This document shows positions 24,442 through 32,426 of a DNA stretch of 55,497 nucleotides, piece by piece. The position numbers and the translations under genes are program-made. Source of the DNA: RUG14199 sp964629225 (GTDB lineage: Bacteria > Bacillota > Clostridia > Oscillospirales > CAG-272); contig CAZVQC010000011.1 of NCBI GenBank assembly GCA_964629225.1, positions 1-55,497 on the forward strand. Direction: 5' to 3'. Every line of letters begins with the position of its first letter. The stretch's first letter is position 1. The notes under the pieces were generated by a model. The model worked only from the letters and a program-made list of their open reading frames with translations. It ran no database searches and was not told where the DNA came from.

Positions 24442-24450
24442 TGGTTCTTC

Positions 24451-26229
24451 TTATTTGTTCAGCTCGTTGAAGCCGACTCTGTTCTTGTTGTAGGTAGTGT
24501 GAAGAAGCTCATGAGCCTTGTGAGAATTGGGCTCGCCAAGGTACTCGTCGTAAAGTGCCTTGATCTGAGGATTCTTGTGGGACTGGCGAAGCACCTGTCT
24601 CTCGTCCTCGGAATAAAGCGCCTTTGCTCTCTTCTCTTTGTATGTGTCGAGAATGTCGTCATCCTCATTGGGAAGGAAGCAGCTTCTTACGATAGGCTGA
24701 CCGCCGCCTGCGATGCATCCGCCGGGGCAACCCATGATCTCGATGAAGTGATACTTGGACTTGCCGGCTCTGATGTCATCAAGAAGCACCTTTGCGTTCT
24801 TCATGCCGTGAGCGACAGCCACGTTGACAACTGTTCCGTCAATGTCGATGGAAGCTTCACGAATGCCGTCAAATCCACGAACCTCATGGAATTCAACAGC
24901 CTCATGCTCACGTCCGCAAAGAACGTAGTAGACTGTGCGGAGGGCCGCTTCCATAACGCCGCCGGTAACGCCGAATATGACGCCTGCACCGGTATAATCG
25001 CCCATGATGTCAGCATCGTACTCCTCATCGGGGAGACGGTTGAAGATGATACCGGAGCGCTTGATCATGCGAGCAAGCTCTCTTGTGGTGATAACAGCAT
25101 CAACGTCACGGATGCCGTCCACGTTCATCTCTTCTCTTTCCTTCTCAAACTTCTTAGCCGTGCAGGGCATTACGGAGACTACAAAGATATCCTTCGGGTC
25201 GATACCGTTCTTCTCTGCATAGTAGGATTTGATGATCGCGCCCTGCATCTGGTGAGGAGACTTGCAAGAGGACAGGTGATCGAGGAGATCGCCGTAATTG
25301 TACTCTGCATAGTTGACCCATCCGGGTGAGCAGGAGGTTATCATGGGAAGGACACCGCCGTTTTGGATCCTGGAGAGAAGCTCGGTTCCCTCTTCCATGA
25401 TGGTGAGATCTGCGCCGAAATCGGTATCGTAGACTTTCTCAAAGCCGAGTCTTCTGAGAGCTGCTACCATCTTACCGGTAACCGGAGTTCCGACCGGATA
25501 TCCGAACTCTTCACCGAGAGCCGCACGAACTGCGGGAGCAGTCTGAACGACAACGTGCTTGCCGGACTTCATTGCCTCGTCAACCTTTTCGATCTCGGAC
25601 TTCTCCGTGAGAGCACCGGTGGGGCAGACGCTGACACACTGACCGCAGAGGATGCAGGGAGAATCCACGAAGGAACGGTTCTCGGCAGGAGCTACGATGG
25701 TGTGGAATCCGCGGTTCTCAAAGCCGAGGATACCCATGCCGTGAGCGTTGGCACATCTCTGGATACAACGACCGCAAAGAACGCACTTGGACGTGTCACG
25801 GATGATAGAGGGGGAAACGGCATCGTAAGAAGTTGCCGTCTTAGATCCCGCAAATCTGCCCTCACGGGCGCCGGTGAGGCTTGCTACGTGAAGAAGTTCG
25901 CACTTGCCGTTCTTAACGCACTGCTGGCAATTTTTGTTGTGGTTGGAAAGGATCAACTCAACGGAAGCACGGCGTGCCGCAACTGCCTTGGGAGTTGAGA
26001 TCCTGATCTCCATTCCCTCATTGACGGGGTAGACGCAGGAAGCGACGAGGCCTCTTGCACCGGTTGCCTCAACGAGGCAAACACGGCATGATCCTACGGA
26101 GCATTCTCCGTGGTTGAAGGCGCAGAGAGACGGGATCTCGTAGCCGCAGGCCTTAGCGGCCTCAAGGATCGTAAGACCCTCCTCGACCTGATAGGGGACA
26201 CCTTCTATTTTTATGTTGATTTTAGCCAT
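24451..26229 (-). CDS. hydA: [FeFe]-hydrogenase catalytic subunit (HydA/HndD type)
   Basis: H2-forming subunit of a soluble NAD(H)- and probably ferredoxin-linked hydrogenase. 592 residues. The N-terminal [2Fe-2S] domain has CAFNHGECSVGSCRVC; next a His-ligated [4Fe-4S] site (HNKNCQQCVKNGKC) and two [4Fe-4S] sites (CVLCGRCIQRC, CILCGQCVSVCPTGA). The H-cluster motifs are L1 TSCSPGW, L2 MPCTAKK and L3 MGCPGGCIAGGG. A C-terminal small-subunit-like region (YSEDERQVLRQSHKNPQI) follows. This layout is that of the catalytic subunit of trimeric and tetrameric bifurcating enzymes. GGGAGG precedes the ATG, 17 bases after hydB. It is the last gene of a ten-gene operon. No HydEFG maturation genes are in the window. 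Confidence 0.96.
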   Translation of the reverse strand: MAKINIKIEGVPYQVEEGLTILEAAKACGYEIPSLCAFNHGECSVGSCRVCLVEATGARGLVASCVYPVNEGMEIRISTPKAVAARRASVELILSNHNKNCQQCVKNGKCELLHVASLTGAREGRFAGSKTATSYDAVSPSIIRDTSKCVLCGRCIQRCANAHGMGILGFENRGFHTIVAPAENRSFVDSPCILCGQCVSVCPTGALTEKSEIEKVDEAMKSGKHVVVQTAPAVRAALGEEFGYPVGTPVTGKMVAALRRLGFEKVYDTDFGADLTIMEEGTELLSRIQNGGVLPMITSCSPGWVNYAEYNYGDLLDHLSSCKSPHQMQGAIIKSYYAEKNGIDPKDIFVVSVMPCTAKKFEKEREEMNVDGIRDVDAVITTRELARMIKRSGIIFNRLPDEEYDADIMGDYTGAGVIFGVTGGVMEAALRTVYYVLCGREHEAVEFHEVRGFDGIREASIDIDGTVVNVAVAHGMKNAKVLLDDIRAGKSKYHFIEIMGCPGGCIAGGGQPIVRSCFLPNEDDDILDTYKEKRAKALYSEDERQVLRQSHKNPQIKALYDEYLGEPNSHKAHELLHTTYNKNRVGFNELNK

Positions 26230-26246
26230 TGTTCTGTCCTCCCTGA

Positions 26247-28064
26247 TTATTTCTTAACGATAGCCTTGAACTTGCAGGTTGCCTGGCAAGCACCGCACTT
26301 GACGCACTTTGCGGCGTCGATGGTGAATGCGGGAAGTTTCTTTCCGGGGGCAACGTAGTCCGTCTTAACGATAGCTGCGGTGGGGCAAGCCTTTGCACAC
26401 ATACCGCATCCGAAGCACTTGTCCTTTTCGATCTCGTAGTGCATCAGCTTCTTGCAGACCTTTGCAGGGCAGTTCTTGTCGACAATGTGAGCTATGTACT
26501 CATCTCTGAAGTGATTGAGAGTGGAGATAACGGGGTTAGCCGCTGTCTGACCGAGAGCACAGAGAGAGTTGGTCTTAAGAGTGCTTGCAAGCTCTTCAAG
26601 CTCGTCAAGGTCTTCCATAGTTCCGTTGCCCTCTGTGATCCTTGTGAGAATCTCAAGCATTCTCTTGGTACCGATACGGCAGGGAGAGCACTTTCCGCAG
26701 GACTCGTCAACGGTGAATTCCAGGAAGAATTTCGCAAGGTCCACCATGCAGGTGTCCTCATCCATCACGATGAGTCCGCCGGATCCCATCATGGAACCGA
26801 TAGCGGTGAGGTTGTCGTAGTCGATGGGGGTGTCGATGAGAGACGCGGGGATGCATCCGCCGGAAGGACCGCCGGTCTGAGCCGCCTTGAACTTCTTGCC
26901 GTTGGGAACACCGCCGCCGATCTCCTCAACGATCTCACGGAGAGTAGTTCCCATGGGGATCTCAACGAGACCGGTGTTCTTGATCTTTCCGCCGAGAGCA
27001 AAGACCTTCGTACCCTTGGACTTTTCGGTACCCATGGATGCGAACCATTCGGGCCCCTTGAGAATGATCTGAGCAATGTTAGCGTAGGTCTCTACGTTGT
27101 TGATGATGGTGGGCTGACCCCAAAGTCCCTTGATAGCCGGGAAAGGCGGACGGGGACGGGGCATGCCGCGGTGACCCTCGATGGAGGTCAGAAGCGCAGT
27201 TTCTTCACCGCAGACGAACGCGCCTGCACCGAGACGGATGTGGATGTCAAAATTGAAGTCCGTTCCGAAGATGCCATTGCCGAGAACGCCGTACTCTCTC
27301 GCCTGAGCGATAGCAATCTTAAGACGTTTTACTGCGATAGGATACTCGGCACGAATGTAGATCCAGCCCTCGTCGGCACCGATAGCGTAGCCGGCGATAG
27401 CCATAGCCTCCAGAACTGCGTGGGGGTCGCCCTCAAGGACGGAACGGTCCATGAATGCGCCCGGGTCACCCTCATCCGCATTGCAGACAACGTACTTTTT
27501 GTCGGCAACACTGGCACGGGCAAACTGCCACTTTCTGCCGGTGGGGAATCCGCCGCCGCCGCGTCCGCGAAGACCGGAGTCGAGGATGGTCTTGATAACG
27601 TCTTCGGGAGTCATCTCCTTGAGGACCTTTGCCAGTGCAAAGTAGCCGTCCATTGCGATGTATTCCTCGATATTCTCGGGGTTGATGACACCGCAGTTAC
27701 GGAGAGCGACTCTCTTCTGCTTTTTGTAGAATTCCGTGTCGGAAAGGGATGCGACCTTATCATCATCGTGATCCTTTGCCACATCGTTGTAGATGAGACG
27801 TTCTACGGGACGTCCCTTGAGGAAGTGCTCCTCAACGATCTCGGGGATCTCGTCTGCGGTAACCTTGCTGTAGAAGGTGCCTTCCGGGTAGACGATCATG
27901 ATCGGGCCGAGAGCACAGAGACCGAAGCAGCCGGTCTGGACGATCTTTACCTCATCCTGAAGACCGCGTACGGCGATCTCCTTTTCAAGGGCTTCCTTGA
28001 CGTCCATGCTTCCGGAAGAAGTACAGCCTGTGCCGCCGCATATCAGTGCATGAATTCGATACAT
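26247..28064 (-). CDS. hydB: NuoF-like flavin/NAD subunit of the hydrogenase (HydB/HndC)
   Basis: Carries FMN and the NAD(H) site. 605 residues. A thioredoxin-like [2Fe-2S] domain at 1-95 (CGGTGCTSSGS, TGCFGLCALGP) precedes the FMN/NAD core (GLRGRGGGGFPTGRKW, CNADEGDPGAFMDRS), then SLBB and the [4Fe-4S] helical domain (ESCGKCSPCRIGTKRM, SLCALGQ). The C-terminus has two [4Fe-4S] sites (CFGCGMCAKACPTA, CVKCGACQATCKFKA), the addition seen in HydB/HndC but not in NuoF. GGAGG precedes the ATG. It sits between the HndB-like and hydA genes, 19 and 17 bases from them. Confidence 0.96.
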   Translation of the reverse strand: MYRIHALICGGTGCTSSGSMDVKEALEKEIAVRGLQDEVKIVQTGCFGLCALGPIMIVYPEGTFYSKVTADEIPEIVEEHFLKGRPVERLIYNDVAKDHDDDKVASLSDTEFYKKQKRVALRNCGVINPENIEEYIAMDGYFALAKVLKEMTPEDVIKTILDSGLRGRGGGGFPTGRKWQFARASVADKKYVVCNADEGDPGAFMDRSVLEGDPHAVLEAMAIAGYAIGADEGWIYIRAEYPIAVKRLKIAIAQAREYGVLGNGIFGTDFNFDIHIRLGAGAFVCGEETALLTSIEGHRGMPRPRPPFPAIKGLWGQPTIINNVETYANIAQIILKGPEWFASMGTEKSKGTKVFALGGKIKNTGLVEIPMGTTLREIVEEIGGGVPNGKKFKAAQTGGPSGGCIPASLIDTPIDYDNLTAIGSMMGSGGLIVMDEDTCMVDLAKFFLEFTVDESCGKCSPCRIGTKRMLEILTRITEGNGTMEDLDELEELASTLKTNSLCALGQTAANPVISTLNHFRDEYIAHIVDKNCPAKVCKKLMHYEIEKDKCFGCGMCAKACPTAAIVKTDYVAPGKKLPAFTIDAAKCVKCGACQATCKFKAIVKK

Positions 28065-28083
28065 TGCGATTTGTCCTCCAAAA

Positions 28084-28455
28084 TCATATTTTTTCCGTGC
28101 CGATAGTATAGTCGGCTATGGGAGTGCCGCCCTTAAGGTGCTTTTCTACTACTTCTTTCGCCTTTTCGGGTGTCATCTTGATGTAAGTCACTTTTTCCTT
28201 GTCTTTTTCAAAGACCTCTACGATGGGCTCATACTGGCAGATGCCGATGCAGCCTGTCTGAGTGACCGTGACCTTTGTCGCAAGGCCTGCGTTGTTGACT
28301 TCTTCAACGAATGTTGAAAGCACGGGACGAGCCCCTGCAGCGATACCGCAGGTTGCCATGCCGACAACGACGCGGATCTCGTCGGATGCATGACGAAGTG
28401 CTACCTTGTCCTGCATCTTCTCCTTGATCGCCATAAGTTCTTCAATGGATTTCAT
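28084..28455 (-). CDS. Thioredoxin-like [2Fe-2S] ferredoxin, HndB-like
   Basis: Small electron-carrying subunit found beside HydB in tetrameric NAD(P)-linked hydrogenases. 123 residues. Cluster ligands are probably ATCGIAAGARP and TGCIGICQYEP (CxxxxG..CxxxC pattern of thioredoxin-like ferredoxins). The N-terminal helix (KSIEELMAIKEKMQDKV) is usual for HndB. AAAGGAAAT precedes the ATG by 9 bases. Its neighbour downstream is hydB, 19 bases away. Confidence 0.9.
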   Translation of the reverse strand: MKSIEELMAIKEKMQDKVALRHASDEIRVVVGMATCGIAAGARPVLSTFVEEVNNAGLATKVTVTQTGCIGICQYEPIVEVFEKDKEKVTYIKMTPEKAKEVVEKHLKGGTPIADYTIGTEKI

Positions 28456-28500
28456 TACGGTATTTCCTTTCTGGTATTTGATGTGTTTTTATTTGAAAAA

Positions 28501-29058
28501 TTATTTTTGCATTATTTCCCGATAGTTCTCGTTCAGGTACTCCCGTATCCACGCAAGCACCTCATACTCTCCGAGAGAAACGTCTCCGAGTATCGCCCTC
28601 AGTTCCTCGCATGAGAGCCGAACGCATCCCTTTTCCGTTTCGTGTTCGAAAAGGAAATTTGTGTCGGGAGAGCCTTGGATGAGACTCACAACGGTGTCCG
28701 TTATATTTCCGAGAGGGATGAAGTCAATGTGATCGGTGTGGAAAACCGCCCTCGTCACCGTGCCGTGACTGTCCAAATATTCCTTCTCGGATCTTGACTC
28801 GACCTCAACGTATCCGCCGGTCTGCTCCGCTATCATCTTGAGAAACGGGATGCCGAGCCCAACCTTTCTCGTCTTCCTTGTGGTGAAGAACGGATCGGTC
28901 AGGCGCTCCACCTGCTCCCTCGTCATTCCGCAGCCGTTGTCACTGACGGTGAAGGTGAGAGTGTTGCCCTTTTCCTCAAGTCTTATTCTGATATCGTCCG
29001 CTCCCGCTCTCACGGAATTCATGGTGATATCCAGAATATAGAGAGACAGTTCATCCAT
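28501..29058 (-). CDS. HATPase-domain regulatory protein of the hydrogenase operon
   Basis: GHKL ATP-binding protein without a His phospho-acceptor domain. 185 residues from MDELSLYILDI; the longer frame is rejected because this start is where the domain begins and lies just ahead of the PHP gene's stop, overlapping by 8 bases. Motifs: N-box LDITMNSVRAGADDI, G1 DNGCGM, F-box DPFFTTRK, G2 GLGIPFLK. After residue 130 comes a domain of about 50 residues I do not recognise. In known hydrogenase operons such proteins occur with sensory hydrogenases and are presumed to relay redox or hydrogen signals; the target is unknown. Confidence 0.83.
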   Translation of the reverse strand: MDELSLYILDITMNSVRAGADDIRIRLEEKGNTLTFTVSDNGCGMTREQVERLTDPFFTTRKTRKVGLGIPFLKMIAEQTGGYVEVESRSEKEYLDSHGTVTRAVFHTDHIDFIPLGNITDTVVSLIQGSPDTNFLFEHETEKGCVRLSCEELRAILGDVSLGEYEVLAWIREYLNENYREIMQK

Positions 29059-29806
29059 CTTTGCCGCCTCCTTTGAGATACTCAAGAAGTCTTGAGCGAA
29101 TGAATGCGGAATAAGAGCCCACATCATCCGGCGGATCTTCAATCTCCAAGGAGTTCTTTCCGTCGGACAGGGATTCAAGCCTGTGAGCATCGGAGGAAAC
29201 CACGTAGCGTTTTTTCAAAAGCTCCGGAAAACGCTCCGTATATGCGGCATAAGCACCTCCGTTATTCAGCTCGAAAGCGGAATAATCCGGAGACTCCGGA
29301 AACGCTCCCAGCATAGCCACCGCACCTCCCGACTCTCTGTCAATGTGAGCCGGATAACAAACTCCTCCGTGGGACACACAGAGTTCCCACGCCGAGACCA
29401 GATCCAAGGTGGTTGCGTTGATCAGAAGGTCCTCCTCCTCGCCGCACACCTCATCATTTTCGTTCATTATATATTGATGTCCGAAAATGTCCGGTCGGTT
29501 CTTGATGCGTATCCGCCTCCTTGAGACCTCGCCGTCAAAGTCCATAGCCCCCTCAAGGGAATCGAAAAGACATATGACGTGGATATCCTCAGCAGTCGTC
29601 AGTTCCATTCCCGCCACCGGTACGATCCCAACCCTTTTCGCGTGGGCGAAAAATGCGGGACAGTTTCTCGATGTGTTGTGGTCTGTCATAGCGACTATCG
29701 AAAGCCCCAAAAGAGATGCAAGCGTCGCAATGTTCCCCGGTGTCATCTCATCGTCTGCACAGGGGGAGAGGCACGAGTGGATATGAAGATCGTATTTGTG
29801 CTTCAT
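29051..29806 (-). CDS. PHP-domain metal-dependent phosphoesterase
   Basis: Probable phosphoesterase of the polymerase-and-histidinol-phosphatase superfamily. 251 residues from MKHKYDLHIHSCLSPC, with GGGAGG 7 bases ahead. The metal-binding motifs are DLHIHSCLSPC, the TDHN of VAMTDHNTSRN, the Glu of AGMELTTAEDIHV, the His of CYPAHIDRE and the terminal SSDAHRLE. It is the sort found as a separate gene in clostridial hydrogenase operons, between DRTGG and HATPase genes. Substrate unknown; a signalling nucleotide or phosphoprotein is possible but not shown. Confidence 0.86.
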   Translation of the reverse strand: MKHKYDLHIHSCLSPCADDEMTPGNIATLASLLGLSIVAMTDHNTSRNCPAFFAHAKRVGIVPVAGMELTTAEDIHVICLFDSLEGAMDFDGEVSRRRIRIKNRPDIFGHQYIMNENDEVCGEEEDLLINATTLDLVSAWELCVSHGGVCYPAHIDRESGGAVAMLGAFPESPDYSAFELNNGGAYAAYTERFPELLKKRYVVSSDAHRLESLSDGKNSLEIEDPPDDVGSYSAFIRSRLLEYLKGGGKDG

Positions 29807-29828
29807 TCGTCGCCTCCCGTTCTTGTTA

Positions 29829-30152
29829 TCAGCCGATCTTCGAGATAGCCTCGCAAAGTTCAAAGACCGTCATGTTCGATGACAAAATGCAGACCTCTTT
29901 TTCCCTTGCCGCCTGAAGGACGTCGTCCGTCATACGGACGCTCTCCGCCAAAATGACTGCCGCCGCCTCTGTGAGGCTTGCAACGGCAACCACGTTGACA
30001 TTGCTCATTATCGTGATCCAAAGGTCTCCCTCCGTAACACGGCTCATGGCGCGGCTGAGAAGGTCTCCCGCATAGACTCCGTCAAATTCCTCCGGAGCTT
30101 CACCTGCACAAAGGGTCAGCGAAAGCTCTTTTATCACAGTGTCAAGCTTCAT
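29829..30152 (-). CDS. DRTGG-domain protein (distal copy)
   Basis: 107 residues. The fold-defining segments are KLDTVIKELSLTLCAG, VYAGDLLSRAMSRV, DLWITIMSNVNVVAVASL and ILSSNMTVFELCEAI, which match small DRTGG-type domains. Such domains also occur next to CBS domains in regulated pyrophosphatases, where they form dimers. Its start overlaps the sensory hydrogenase gene's stop by four bases. It is one of two DRTGG genes in the operon (the other at 32025-32372). They differ clearly in sequence, so this is an old pair, not a fresh duplication. Confidence 0.8.
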   Translation of the reverse strand: MKLDTVIKELSLTLCAGEAPEEFDGVYAGDLLSRAMSRVTEGDLWITIMSNVNVVAVASLTEAAAVILAESVRMTDDVLQAAREKEVCILSSNMTVFELCEAISKIG

Positions 30153-31483
30153 TTTTTATCACCGCCGTCGTTTTTTGCGATCTCGCCGTTCGATATCCTG
30201 CCGGATATCTCTCCGAGTCGCCTCATATCGAGGCACTCGTGGAAAAGCTCCCTCATTATTATCGTGCACTCGTCCACATTGGTCTCATTCTTCACCACGT
30301 CCTCGGCAAAAGCCATGCAGGTAGGTGCCCCGCAGGAGCCGCAGTCGATACCGGGAAGATGAGCGGTGATCCTCTCGATCTCGTTCATCATCCGCATCGC
30401 CTCGCCCCGGTCGCTTGAAAGGGAGAAGCCTCCGTCGTAATGCACAGTCTCATCGGAGAAGCTCTCCGACGGAATGTAGGGAGTGTCCGGTCTGTTCGGA
30501 GAGACCGGAAGGTACCTTTTCAGTGACTGGAGCCTCGCTTGGGCAATGTAGGCGTTGGCAACCGTCATAGCGCCGCCGACACAGCCTCCGTTGCAGGCGT
30601 TCAGTTCAATGAAATCAAGGTCCCAAAAATCCTTGTTGTCTATCTGTTCGAGCACCCTCATACAGTTCTCTATCCCGTCGGCGGCAAGGTATCTGTCATT
30701 GAACACCGCAGAGGATTCTCCTCCGGTAGATGCCCAACCGATACCCACCATCCCGGAGGATGAACAGTTTTCGGGTGACTCATCACGCTTCATAACGTCG
30801 ATCAGTCGAAAATAGATATCTCTGACCGAAACGACTCTGTCAATATTGTTTTTTGCCCCCGCAAAGCCGTTCTTAACGTAACTGACCTTTGCCGGGCAGG
30901 GGGAGATGAAAAAGATACCAATGTCCTCGCTCCTGAGTTCCGGATGTTCCTTCATGATGCCGTCTCTCGCCGTCTTGGCGGCTATCTCCACCGGCGGCAA
31001 TATCGGCATTATGTGGTCCAGAAGGTAGGGGAAATTCATCCCGATCATTCTGGTTATCACCGGGCACGCAGAGCTGATGACAGGCTTCTTGACATCGTCA
31101 CGTCCGAGGTAGAGCCTCGTATACGCCGAAACTATCTCGGCGGCACACGCCACCTCGTAGACGTAGTCAAATCCGAGCTTGTAAAGACCGTCGATAACGT
31201 GATCCGCGCTCGTTATGTTGTCAAACTGCCCGTACAGTGCAGGCGCCGGAAGCGCCGCCATCACCTTGAAGCATTTCATGCCCTCAAGGGAGTCATGGAG
31301 CGCCCTCTTCGCCTTGTGCGAACAAACCTTGATGCATTCACCGCAATCGATGCACCGTGCCGAGTTGATCTGTGCGTGTCCGTCGCGGATGCGGATAGCC
31401 TCCGTGGGACATCGTTTCAAACAGGCAGTGCATCCCTTGCACTTCGAAATATCAAGGGAGACCGAGTGCTTGTAGTCCTGCAT
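30149..31483 (-). CDS. Sensory-type [FeFe]-hydrogenase homologue (HydS-like)
   Basis: 444 residues from ATG 31483; an in-frame TTG 24 codons earlier overlaps the previous gene and is less likely. The N-terminus has two [4Fe-4S] sites (CKGCTACLKRCPTEA, CIDCGECIKVC). The H-cluster domain has L1 SSACPVI, L2 SPCPAK and L3 NACNGGCVGG. All four cluster cysteines are kept, but the proton-transfer cysteine next to the first ligand is Ala. A C-terminal Fe-S domain (DCGSCGAPTCMAFAEDVV) replaces the PAS domain of some HydS proteins. The altered residues and flanking DRTGG and HATPase genes point to a hydrogen or redox sensor, not a bulk enzyme. Confidence 0.88.
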   Translation of the reverse strand: MQDYKHSVSLDISKCKGCTACLKRCPTEAIRIRDGHAQINSARCIDCGECIKVCSHKAKRALHDSLEGMKCFKVMAALPAPALYGQFDNITSADHVIDGLYKLGFDYVYEVACAAEIVSAYTRLYLGRDDVKKPVISSACPVITRMIGMNFPYLLDHIMPILPPVEIAAKTARDGIMKEHPELRSEDIGIFFISPCPAKVSYVKNGFAGAKNNIDRVVSVRDIYFRLIDVMKRDESPENCSSSGMVGIGWASTGGESSAVFNDRYLAADGIENCMRVLEQIDNKDFWDLDFIELNACNGGCVGGAMTVANAYIAQARLQSLKRYLPVSPNRPDTPYIPSESFSDETVHYDGGFSLSSDRGEAMRMMNEIERITAHLPGIDCGSCGAPTCMAFAEDVVKNETNVDECTIIMRELFHECLDMRRLGEISGRISNGEIAKNDGGDKK

Positions 31484-31551
31484 AATCTCAATGCCTTTCT
31501 TGGAAAAGTACCCGGGGAACAATACCCCTCGCCTACTTGCGACAGTGTCCG

Positions 31552-31974
31552 TCAAAGAGACACCGTCATCGTGATAGTGGTGCCGACACCGACCTCGGTA
31601 TCGATCTTCATTGAGTCTGTGTATTTTTTCATGTTGGGCAGCCCCATTCCGGCTCCGAACCCCAATGCCCTGATGTTGTCTCTCGCAGTGGAGTAGCCCT
31701 CCTGCATGGCGAGGGAGACATCCGGTATTCCGGGACCCTTGTCGGAGAGAACGATGATCACCTCGTCACCCGTGACGGTTACGTCTGCCGCACCGCCTTC
31801 TGCGTGGATGACCATGTTGATCTCGCCCTCATACATGGCTATGGAGACCCTTCTGATAACTTCCGGATCGATCCCAAGCTGCCTCAGCTTTTTCTTGACG
31901 CGAACGGAAGCCTCTCCCGCAGAGGAAAAGTCCTCGCCGTCAACGTCAAAATGAAAAGTAATATTATCTGACAT
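31552..31974 (-). CDS. RsbW-like ATP-binding protein of the hydrogenase operon
   Basis: 140 residues of the HATPase_c_2 (anti-sigma factor kinase) type. Motifs: N-box RRVSIAMYEGEINMVIHA, G1 LSDKGPGIPD and G2 GFGAGMGLPNMKKYTD. RsbW-type proteins bind and phosphorylate small antagonist proteins; no STAS-domain antagonist or sigma factor gene is adjacent, so the partner is elsewhere or is one of the DRTGG proteins (inference). The sensory hydrogenase gene starts 68 bases after its stop. Confidence 0.87.
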   Translation of the reverse strand: MSDNITFHFDVDGEDFSSAGEASVRVKKKLRQLGIDPEVIRRVSIAMYEGEINMVIHAEGGAADVTVTGDEVIIVLSDKGPGIPDVSLAMQEGYSTARDNIRALGFGAGMGLPNMKKYTDSMKIDTEVGVGTTITMTVSL

Positions 31975-32024
31975 TCAGACCGCCTTTCTGCGCCTTGACG
32001 GCAGGATCTGCCGAAGACGGATCC

Positions 32025-32372
32025 TCATTTCCCTTCCGGCTTCAGCCCGGAGGAATAGAGGAGCCCGCACGCCTCATACGCTCTGTATCCGCAACCAAGC
32101 ACTGCGATACCGCACTTTTTGGCAAGCTCGATTATCTCGTCACTCGGCACCTTGCTGCGAACGAATACAATGCAGACCATGTCCATCATCTCGGCGGTCC
32201 TCACCACCTGAGGATTGACAAGACCCGTCAAAAGAAGTCCCTGATCCTTGACGAATGCAAGAACGTCACTCATCATGTCGCTGCAGCAGGCGGAATAGAC
32301 CTCACAGTCGAGCATATCCTCGCCGCAGTAGAGCGTCGCATCGAGAAGTTCCTTAATACAGCCGATTTTCAT
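32025..32372 (-). CDS. DRTGG-domain protein (proximal copy)
   Basis: 115 residues from MKIGCIKELLDA, chosen for the GGAG 7-8 bases ahead; two nearby in-frame ATGs are possible. It has four cysteines (LYCGEDMLDCEVYSACCSD, then LGCGYRAYEACGLL), raising the possibility of metal or redox sensing; that is inference. Fold segments TLYCGEDMLDCEV and GLLLTGLVNPQVVRTAEMMDM fit the DRTGG family. It follows hydC and precedes the RsbW-like gene. Confidence 0.78.
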   Translation of the reverse strand: MKIGCIKELLDATLYCGEDMLDCEVYSACCSDMMSDVLAFVKDQGLLLTGLVNPQVVRTAEMMDMVCIVFVRSKVPSDEIIELAKKCGIAVLGCGYRAYEACGLLYSSGLKPEGK

Positions 32373-32426
32373 TTCAGCTCCGCCTTTCATTTCCAAGTGG
32401 CCGCTGTGCGACCGTAGGTGCTTTCC

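Larger units (their letters stand above)
24133..24445 (+). ncRNA. Candidate non-coding RNA from the orphan promoter
   Basis: The sequence after the consensus promoter has no open frame with a ribosome binding site but many stems. GTTAG-N6-CTAAC is at 24136-24151. TGTTAG-N10-CTAACA-TTTTT at 24173-24199 could itself be a terminator giving an RNA of about 65 bases. GTCG-ATCTTGA-CGAC (24315-24329) and TCGG-TCTTGAC-CCGA (24330-24344) are two adjacent hairpins sharing a TCTTGA loop. AGCCTCG..CGGGGCT follows, and the strong hairpin 24409-24441 is at the far end. It matches no RNA family I can recall (not tmRNA, RNase P RNA or SRP RNA). Confidence 0.4.

Noticed and set aside
26439..28106. 555-codon plus-strand open frame opposite hydB
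   Set aside because: Same shadow effect in a highly expressed, codon-biased gene. No promoter or ribosome site, and hydB is unmistakable.
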